This document shows positions 8,175-12,711 of a DNA stretch of 12,711 bases, in pieces. The DNA comes from Flavobacteriales bacterium UBA7519 (GTDB lineage Bacteria; Bacteroidota; Bacteroidia; Flavobacteriales; Weeksellaceae): NCBI GenBank assembly GCA_002476905.1, contig DLND01000164.1:9296-22006 (forward strand). The letters run 5' to 3'. A program made the position numbers and the translations under genes. Under the pieces are notes generated by a model, which was not told the DNA's origin, searched no databases, and saw only the letters and a list, made by a program, of their open reading frames with translations. How positions within the stretch are numbered: position 1 is the stretch's first letter; each line of letters opens with the position of its first letter.

Positions 8175-8208
8175 TTGAACTCAAAACATATCAGTAATTT
8201 TAAGTTTA
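8175..8208 (+). promoter_or_regulatory. Probable promoter of the GreA/GreB-like gene
   Basis: TTG at 8175-8177, a 23-base spacer and TAAGTTTA at 8201-8208 fit the Bacteroidota TTG/TAnnTTTG promoter with one mismatch in the last base. The start point would be near 8215, leaving a leader of under 20 bases before the ATG at 8232. Confidence 0.4.
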
Positions 8209-8231
8209 ACGGAAATGTATAACTGGAATAT

Positions 8232-8741
8232 ATGAGTAGAGGATTTGTGAAAGAAGGTGATCAGGAAGAACTCCCGATGATTCCGCCTCGTGCCGATTTA
8301 CCTTCCGGTACGGTAAACTTCGTTACGAAGTTTGGTTATGATGAGCTACTCGCTGAACGTGATCAAATGATTCACGAGCGCGACAATACCTTGATTTCGG
8401 ACGAGAACGAAAATCGAATTGCCGTCAATTTAATCAATGCGAAATTGCAATTGTTACTCGATCGTATTTCATCTGCGAAAATTGTTAACCTTGCCAAACA
8501 ACCAAAAAATATAGTTAGGTTTGGTGCTGAAGTGTACTTTAAGGTAGATTCCGATCCCAAAATCCAGCACTATCAAATCGTGGGCGTCGATGAGGCTAAT
8601 GTTGCAAAAGGAAAAATAGCGTTTACTTCTCCGATTGCGAAAATCTTTATGGACAGAAAGGTAGGCGATCGCGTGACATTGAAATTGGGCAAAGCGGAAA
8701 AGCAATTTGAAATTGTTTCGATAAAATTGAAGGATTTGTAA
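8232..8741 (+). CDS. GreA/GreB-family transcription elongation factor
   Basis: Factors of this family insert a coiled coil into the RNA polymerase secondary channel and stimulate cleavage of backtracked RNA. Seen, 169 aa: an N-terminal segment MSRGFVKEGDQEELPMIPPRA, typical of a GreB-like subfamily; a predicted helical hairpin at about 34-85 with an acidic tip SDENENR (56-62) at the place where GreA has GDLKENAEY; then an FKBP-like C-terminal domain with FGAEV (97-101), QIVGVDEAN (115-123), GKIAFTSPIAK and GDRVTLKLG. The length is close to that of E. coli GreA and GreB. The start ATG fits the conserved N-terminus. It reads opposite to both neighbouring accessory genes and has codon use more like the core genes, so it is probably the ancestral resident here. 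No clear plus-strand terminator follows; the hairpin at 8826-8847 lacks a T-run in this direction. Whether it acts like GreA or GreB cannot be told. Confidence 0.9.
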   Translation: MSRGFVKEGDQEELPMIPPRADLPSGTVNFVTKFGYDELLAERDQMIHERDNTLISDENENRIAVNLINAKLQLLLDRISSAKIVNLAKQPKNIVRFGAEVYFKVDSDPKIQHYQIVGVDEANVAKGKIAFTSPIAKIFMDRKVGDRVTLKLGKAEKQFEIVSIKLKDL

Positions 8742-8819
8742 ATTGTCTGACTGTTGATTTGGACTTGGTAGCTAATCGCATAAATCAGTTTCTTTGTAAA
8801 ATTACTGAAAAAGACGTAC

Positions 8820-8847
8820 AAAAAAAGAGACCTTTCTGAAAGTCTCT
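8820..8847 (-). terminator. Intrinsic terminator between converging genes, minus orientation
   Basis: AGAGACCTTTC (8826-8836) and GAAAGTCTCT (8838-8847) form a stem with one bulged base. On the minus strand it is followed by seven T (A-run 8820-8826). It would stop read-through from the helicase gene before it runs antisense into the GreA/B-like gene. In the plus direction the tail is only moderately T-rich. Confidence 0.7.
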
Positions 8848-8888
8848 TCAATATCTTTAAAATTTTCCGTCGATAAACCCATAATGTT

Positions 8889-8908
8889 AAAAAAAGCTCC
8901 CGAAGCTT
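8889..8908 (-). terminator. Intrinsic terminator inside repeat copy B
   Basis: On the minus strand AAGCT-TCGGG-AGCTT (plus 8894-8908) is followed by a T-run (seven A at 8889-8895 on the plus strand). The stem is short, but its place and tail correspond to the terminator in copy A. It probably acts together with the second hairpin at 8820-8847. Confidence 0.5.
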
Positions 8909-8920
8909 CCGTTCAACAGG

Positions 8921-8955
8921 GTTTTCATTGTCCGTGCTTCGCACGCAACGAAAAC
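8921..8955. repeat. Imperfect hairpin with two extrahelical bases
   Basis: GTTTTCATTG (8921-8930) pairs with CAACGAAAAC (8946-8955) with one G-T wobble, two unpaired bases TC follow on one arm only, then CGTGC and GCACG pair around a TTC loop. The strand-asymmetric bulge distinguishes it from a plain terminator. Confidence 0.6.
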
Positions 8956-8962
8956 TTAGCTA

Positions 8963-8971
8963 TTATATGCC
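8963..8971. repeat. Left copy of 9-bp inverted repeat bracketing the helicase gene
   Basis: TTATATGCC at 8963-8971, eight bases from the helicase stop codon. Its reverse complement GGCATATAA occurs at 11583-11591, 43 bases upstream of the helicase start codon. Confidence 0.4.
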
Positions 8972-8978
8972 GTTTTTT

Positions 8979-11540
8979 TTAGTCTTTATTTCCTTTTTTT
9001 GCGTTTTCGCTTCTTGTTAATAATTGTAAGTTTTCTAAAATTGTCAGTCCGCCATTGTGCATTGGTTTGATGTGGTCAACTTGAAAGTCCAATTTGTTCT
9101 TGCTTTTGTAACCACTTTCTGCACTAAAATAAAATCCGTCTTTGTCTGTAAACTTCTTAAAAACTTCGTCACGCAACCATTTTTCATAAGTCGGGTCTTG
9201 CTCTCTCAATTCGTGAAGTTTTAGTTTTTCGTAGTTTCTTAATTCTTTTTCTTCGGTTGGTTTTATACCTTTTCGTTGAAAAAGTTCAGGATGATTTATT
9301 CTTGATTTTGCTAAATTGATTTCTCTTAAAAATCCACGTTTGTCAAAGTTGAAAAATGTTTGCCATTCTAATTCGTTGCTGTCCCAAATTTTGTTGATAA
9401 GTTCGGTTTGAGATTTTTCGCCAAGGTCTTTTTCGATAATTTCCGAAGCAATTTTGTCGATGTCGTATTTTTCTCTGTCTTTCAGTTCGATGAAAACAGG
9501 AACTTCGTCTTGTATGGTGTAATACTGTAAAATGTCTTTAATATCTTGCAAATGATAAGCAGGATATTTTAAAGTTCCTTTGAAAAATTCTTCTTCGATT
9601 TGTTCTGCAAATTCTTCTAATTCGTCTTCGTCCAAAACATCTCTTTCGGTCAAATTATTTTGTTCAAAGAAACTTGGTAAAGCGTTTACAAAATCCGTGT
9701 AAGATTGTAAAATATTGTCATAAACCAAAACTTCACAATTTCTTTCTATCGGTTCTTCGTCGTTGTGTTGTTCCAAAAATCTGAACTGATAAATCCCCAA
9801 AGGAAAACGCTCGATAAAGTTTAGTTTTTCGAGTTCTTCACGTTTTTCTGGGTCAATAATTTTGTTCGTTAGAATTGCAAATTCTTCAACTTTGTTAATG
9901 GCAACAAGTCGCAAAATTTGTTTTTTAGTTTCTTTGTCAACATCTTTGAAATTGATATTATCTTCAATAAATAATTTTTCTGGATTAATCCAAGAAATAC
10001 GATTTTGCCAATCGTCAACGAAACTTACCACATAAGCTTCTTTTGTTCCGCCAGCTTTCAAACCACGCAAACCACGACCAATCATTTGTGTCATCAAGAT
10101 GGAGGAAATTGTAGGTCTTGCCAAAAAGATAGATTGAACGTTAGGAACGTCAGTTCCTTCGGTCAAAATATTGACGTTGATTAAAACTTCAATTTCTTCA
10201 TTTCTAAATTTTGCAATTTTGTTTTTGTTGTCTTTGCTCGAAATGGTAACACCAGTTGCTTGGTCTTTTACGGTGGAAATTACATAATCGGATTTTACGC
10301 CAGCTTCTTTAAACAAAGCGTTTAGAGCAATTGCGTTATCAACGTTCAAAGCAAAAACAATCGTTTGTTTGTACTTTTCTTTGTTGAGTAGATATTTGTT
10401 GACAATCGTTAAATTTCTTTCGTCATTTTCGGCTATCGTTTTGGCAATTCCTGTTCCGATGCTGTCAATGTCAAAATAATTCAGTTGTTCAATTTGTTCT
10501 TCTGTTAAATCTTTGATAAAATTTAATCCTGTTGCTACTTCTTCAAAATATGGTTCGGATAAAATTCCTAAACGAATTAAAGTACGTAAATCTATTTTAT
10601 AAACGATGTCGTCTGGAAATACTTTTTTCAATAATCCTTGTTCACTTTCCGCAGTTCTGAAAGGCGTTGCAGTTAATCCAAGCATTTGAAAATGTGAAAC
10701 ATTTTCTTGAATATTTTGGATTAATTTTCTGTATGTTTTTGCAGTTGCGTGATGAGCTTCGTCAATAACCAAAAATATTTCTTCGGCATTTCCTTTAATC
10801 CAATTGTTGTATAAATGATTGAAACCTGCATTCAGACTGTCTTTGCTTGAAATAATTAAATCGTCCGAAGGTCTTATGTTGATTGGTTTGTCGTGAATGC
10901 CTGAAATAATGCGATAGTTGAAAGAGGTTTTTGTTTCAAAAATATCATTGAAAGCAAGTTTGTCGGCAAATGTACTTTTTGCTTGTTCCAAAAGTTCGTG
11001 TCTGTGAGCCAACCAAAGCACTTTTTTGCCTTTGTCTAGATAATTTTTTGCAATCCAATGTCCAGCTGTCAAAGTTTTTCCGCCACCTGTCGGCAAAACC
11101 AACAAACCAGCAAACGGATTTTTGTTGGTCTTGATTATTTTTTGGTTCAAGCTATAAAACGCTTTTTCTTGGTGCTCGTAAGGAACAATTCCACTTTCAG
11201 CATTTGCAATATTTATTTTTCCTGCAAAGTCATATTTTACACTTTTTTCCTTTTTATCCATTGTGTTTTTCGCTTCTGAAATTTCAGCCATTCTAAAAGT
11301 TACAGTTTCGCCTTTTTTAAACCAAGATATTTTTTTGACTTCTTCCTTTCCGCACCAAAGTGTAAGATTTTGCTTTTTGAATTGATAGTCAAATTTTGTC
11401 AGAATTTTGAAATTTCGCTTTTTGCCCATTCCAATTCTTTCCAAGAAAGTTTCATAATTTCTATAAGTCAAATTGAGTTTATTTTTCTCAATGTCAAAAA
11501 TGATTACCTTTACAATTTCTCGGATTTCTTTTAATTCCAT
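8979..11540 (-). CDS. SF2 DEAH helicase fused to C-terminal HNH nuclease (candidate defence protein)
   Basis: Predicted ATP-driven DNA helicase or translocase with its own nuclease. Seen, 853 aa: about 110 N-terminal residues of unknown type; a RecA-like ATPase core with Walker A LPTGGGKT (Lys155), AHRHELLEQ, DEAH (Asp260-His263) and LGLTATPFR; a second RecA domain with ILTEGTDVP and QMIGRGLRG (Gln485-Gly493); about 300 residues rich in Glu and Lys; and a C-terminal HNH motif with Asp822-His823, HNGG, ENLQ (Asn837) and Asn846 before KKG. The zinc-binding CxxC found in many HNH domains is absent. The ATPase part is of the restriction-enzyme ResIII/RAD25-like kind. No methylase or specificity subunit is nearby, so it is not an ordinary restriction system. 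It is A+T-rich, and bracketed by a short inverted repeat and repeat copy B, as if acquired. Known single-gene helicase-nuclease defence proteins make antiphage activity plausible, but this is inference. Confidence 0.93.
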   Translation of the reverse strand: MELKEIREIVKVIIFDIEKNKLNLTYRNYETFLERIGMGKKRNFKILTKFDYQFKKQNLTLWCGKEEVKKISWFKKGETVTFRMAEISEAKNTMDKKEKSVKYDFAGKINIANAESGIVPYEHQEKAFYSLNQKIIKTNKNPFAGLLVLPTGGGKTLTAGHWIAKNYLDKGKKVLWLAHRHELLEQAKSTFADKLAFNDIFETKTSFNYRIISGIHDKPINIRPSDDLIISSKDSLNAGFNHLYNNWIKGNAEEIFLVIDEAHHATAKTYRKLIQNIQENVSHFQMLGLTATPFRTAESEQGLLKKVFPDDIVYKIDLRTLIRLGILSEPYFEEVATGLNFIKDLTEEQIEQLNYFDIDSIGTGIAKTIAENDERNLTIVNKYLLNKEKYKQTIVFALNVDNAIALNALFKEAGVKSDYVISTVKDQATGVTISSKDNKNKIAKFRNEEIEVLINVNILTEGTDVPNVQSIFLARPTISSILMTQMIGRGLRGLKAGGTKEAYVVSFVDDWQNRISWINPEKLFIEDNINFKDVDKETKKQILRLVAINKVEEFAILTNKIIDPEKREELEKLNFIERFPLGIYQFRFLEQHNDEEPIERNCEVLVYDNILQSYTDFVNALPSFFEQNNLTERDVLDEDELEEFAEQIEEEFFKGTLKYPAYHLQDIKDILQYYTIQDEVPVFIELKDREKYDIDKIASEIIEKDLGEKSQTELINKIWDSNELEWQTFFNFDKRGFLREINLAKSRINHPELFQRKGIKPTEEKELRNYEKLKLHELREQDPTYEKWLRDEVFKKFTDKDGFYFSAESGYKSKNKLDFQVDHIKPMHNGGLTILENLQLLTRSENAKKGNKD

Positions 11541-11582
11541 AATTCTGTCAGTGTCTTTGTTTTACCGGTGGTTTGGTAAAAT

Positions 11583-11591
11583 GGCATATAA
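11583..11591. repeat. Right copy of 9-bp inverted repeat bracketing the helicase gene
   Basis: GGCATATAA at 11583-11591 is the exact reverse complement of TTATATGCC at 8963-8971. On both sides the longer context is similar on opposite strands: TTATATGCC followed by a T-rich run. Confidence 0.4.
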
Positions 11592-11601
11592 CGGGAAACG
11601 G

Positions 11602-11611
11602 CTTCGCGAAG
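11602..11611. repeat. Palindrome CTTCGCGAAG upstream of the helicase gene
   Basis: A perfect 10-bp palindrome in a GC-richer patch, about 60 bases upstream of the helicase start. It resembles CTTTCGACGAAAG upstream of the other accessory gene (7987-7999). It could be an operator or part of a recombination boundary. Confidence 0.45.
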
Positions 11612-11848
11612 TGCGGGCTTTTTATAACCGAGATTTCAATAGAATTACTTCCCGAAGCAAAAATTTTTCCCTTTTTCAAACTTACAAATTTCTTTGGAAA
11701 AGTGGAAAATTTTTTGCCACTATTTTCACTAAACGCTCAAAGAATGACTTTAACCCCGCCTTTTGCAAATACTATGTTGAACTAAACCTTCGGTAGCCCC
11801 GTCTGCATATTTTTGATTACTTTGTAAAACTAATTAAAAATCAATAGA

Positions 11849-12711
11849 ATGGCAACAAAAAAAAGAGTTTAGAAGAGCTCAGAGAAAACAAATTGATCAA
11901 TCAGGCAAAGCGCGAAGTTCCGGGATTTGCGGAGCTTTTGCAAAGGTTTGAACGTACGGTTTCGGTGTTGGGAAGGAGCCAAAGTACGTTTCAAAATTAC
12001 TCCAGACACGTGGCTGCGGTGTCGCTACATTTTGGGAAAATTCCTACAGAGCTCGATTCTGAGCAAATCCACGATTACCTTTTTTACCTTCAGAAAAAAT
12101 CAAAATCACCTTCACAGTCATATTTTAAACACACCGTTTACGGACTTCGGTTTCTGCTAAAATCGGAAGGTTTGAGCTATGATTTTTTGAGTCTTCCGGA
12201 AATTAAAAGAGAGAAAAAACTGCCTGTAGTGCTTAGTAAACAGGAGGTTTGGCAGATGCTTTCGGGGTGTAAGCTTCTAAAACATAAAATTTTGATCGGC
12301 ATCCTTTACGGTTGCGGATTGCGCTGTATGGAGGTTAGAAATCTGCGTTTATGCGACTTAGATTTTGATAGAAAACAGTTGAAAGTGGTTCAGGGAAAAG
12401 GCAAAAAAGACCGTTATTTGCCACTTTCCGAGCATTTGATTCGGGGACTCAAAAAGTATATCGAAGCTGAAAAACCAGAAGATTATCTCTTTGGAATGCC
12501 ACGAGAAGGAAGAGCCGGCGGAGAGTTTGATTCCCGCTACTCACAACGAGGCGTTCAGTGGGCGGTAAAACAGGCATCAAGAGCAGCAAAAATCTTGAAA
12601 GAAGTTAGCGTTCATACGCTTCGTCACAGTTTTGCGACGCATCTTCTGGAAGATGGGATGGATATTTTGAGCATCAAAAATCTCCTCGGCCACGAAAGTA
12701 TTGATACGACG
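11849..12711 (+). CDS. Tyrosine recombinase/integrase, out of frame with its ATG and cut by the right edge
   Basis: Catalyses site-specific DNA strand exchange through a tyrosine. Seen: a SAM-like core-binding domain (LLQRFERTVSVLGRSQSTFQ, HDYLFYLQKK) and most of the catalytic domain, with Arg159 in LYGCGLRCMEVRNL, the lysine in GKGKKDRYLPL, HTLRH (His256, Arg259) and LLGHES (His282). The catalytic tyrosine lies beyond the edge. Numbering assumes the shift below. From ATG 11849 the frame reads MATKKRV and stops at 11870-11872, but one base back in a run of eight A the frame continues as KKKSLEELRENK and stays open to the window end. Without a shift, TTG at 11893 is the first usable start. It is XerD-like and lacks the extra helix of integron integrases. 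I recall close relatives beside IS91-type transposases in Bacteroidota, which the window cannot show. It could be a true frameshift mutant. Confidence 0.85.
11857..11864 (+). other. Run of eight A at the frame change in the recombinase gene
   Basis: The codons ACA AAA AAA AGA contain an A_AAA_AAA slippery heptamer. A -1 slip here joins the seven-codon ATG frame to the long recombinase frame (AAG AGT TTA GAA). One extra A would have the same effect, so a deletion or a homopolymer sequencing error is an equally simple explanation. Confidence 0.55.

Larger units (their letters stand above)
8856..8972 (-). repeat. Repeat copy B, downstream of the helicase-HNH gene
   Basis: Homologous to copy A at 6824-6937, with the identical 17-base core at 8904-8920. 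It begins within ten bases of the helicase stop codon and lies in the same orientation relative to its gene as copy A. It contains a minus-strand terminator (8889-8908) and a long imperfect hairpin (8921-8955) that copy A keeps only in degenerate form. Confidence 0.75.
11541..11848. other. Intergenic region between helicase-HNH gene and tyrosine recombinase
   Basis: This 308-bp region separates divergent genes. It holds the right copy of the 9-bp inverted repeat (11583-11591), a palindrome CTTCGCGAAG (11602-11611), and a TGTTGAAC..TTCGG motif (11775-11793) that resembles the core of repeats A and B. Open frames crossing it (such as 11473-11796 on the plus strand) look like chance. A weak -7-like TTACTTTG at 11817-11824 precedes the recombinase; no clear helicase promoter was found. 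Confidence 0.55.

Noticed and set aside
8573..8944. Open reading frame of 123 codons on the minus strand, starting MRSTDNENPVERKL
   Set aside because: It starts inside repeat B, crosses two terminator hairpins and then overlaps the GreA/B-like gene antisense; its later sequence has no protein-like conservation.
6824..8972. Repeats A and B considered as a CRISPR array
   Set aside because: There are only two copies about 2 kb apart with whole genes between them, so no array of short regular repeats and spacers.
8979..11540. Type I or type III restriction subunit as the identity of the helicase gene
   Set aside because: The ATPase is ResIII-like, but the nuclease is a C-terminal HNH domain and no methylase or specificity gene is adjacent in the window.
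11473..11796. Plus-strand frame of 107 codons spanning the helicase start and the intergenic region
   Set aside because: It overlaps the 5' end of the helicase gene antisense, crosses the palindrome and inverted repeat, and has a composition expected from translating A+T-rich non-coding DNA.
11927..12160. Plus-strand frame of 77 codons within the recombinase region
   Set aside because: It is in a different frame from the recombinase, whose motifs continue unbroken through this stretch.
11849..12711. Integron integrase (IntI) as the identity of the recombinase
   Set aside because: The stretch between the GKGKKDR motif and the HTLRH motif is short and lacks the extra helix region typical of IntI proteins.

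Overview
The window looks like chromosomal DNA from a flavobacterium, probably close to Chryseobacterium or Elizabethkingia (Bacteroidota). The evidence is the type of its housekeeping proteins (a long IleRS with a GIHH active-site signature, a GreA/GreB-like factor that begins MSRGFVKEGD, a DksA/TraR-like protein next to ileS), the absence of clear Shine-Dalgarno sequences, and a good Bacteroidota-type promoter (TTG, spacer, TAnnTTTG) before topA. The genus is an inference; there is no rRNA in the window.

Layout. Positions 1-241 (minus) hold the N-terminal part of a DksA/TraR-type protein that runs off the left edge. Upstream of it on the same strand is ileS (390-3845, minus), separated by a gap that carries a perfect 8-bp hairpin. 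A short divergent intergenic region separates ileS from topA (4038-6596, plus), which ends at a strong bidirectional terminator. From there to the right edge, core and accessory DNA alternate. A 329-338 aa protein of unknown function on the minus strand (6947-7936) has some macro-domain-like features. A GreA/GreB-family elongation factor follows on the plus strand (8232-8741). Next is an 853-aa fusion of an SF2 helicase and an HNH nuclease on the minus strand (8979-11540). Last is a tyrosine recombinase on the plus strand (11849 to the right edge), truncated by the window and out of frame with its only plausible ATG at a run of eight A.

The core genes serve translation (ileS), DNA topology (topA) and transcription (the GreA/B-like and DksA-like secondary-channel factors). 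The two accessory minus-strand genes are A+T-richer by eye. Each is followed, about 10 bp past its stop codon, by a copy of the same ~115-bp repeat, which carries a minus-strand intrinsic terminator and shares a 17-bp identical core. Each also has a CTT(T)CG/CGAA(A)G palindrome upstream. The helicase gene is further bracketed by a 9-bp inverted repeat (GGCATATAA). With a tyrosine recombinase pointing away from them, this looks like a cassette-style insertion region. The helicase-nuclease is the best candidate for a defence gene. The cassette interpretation is an inference from the repeats, not an established fact.
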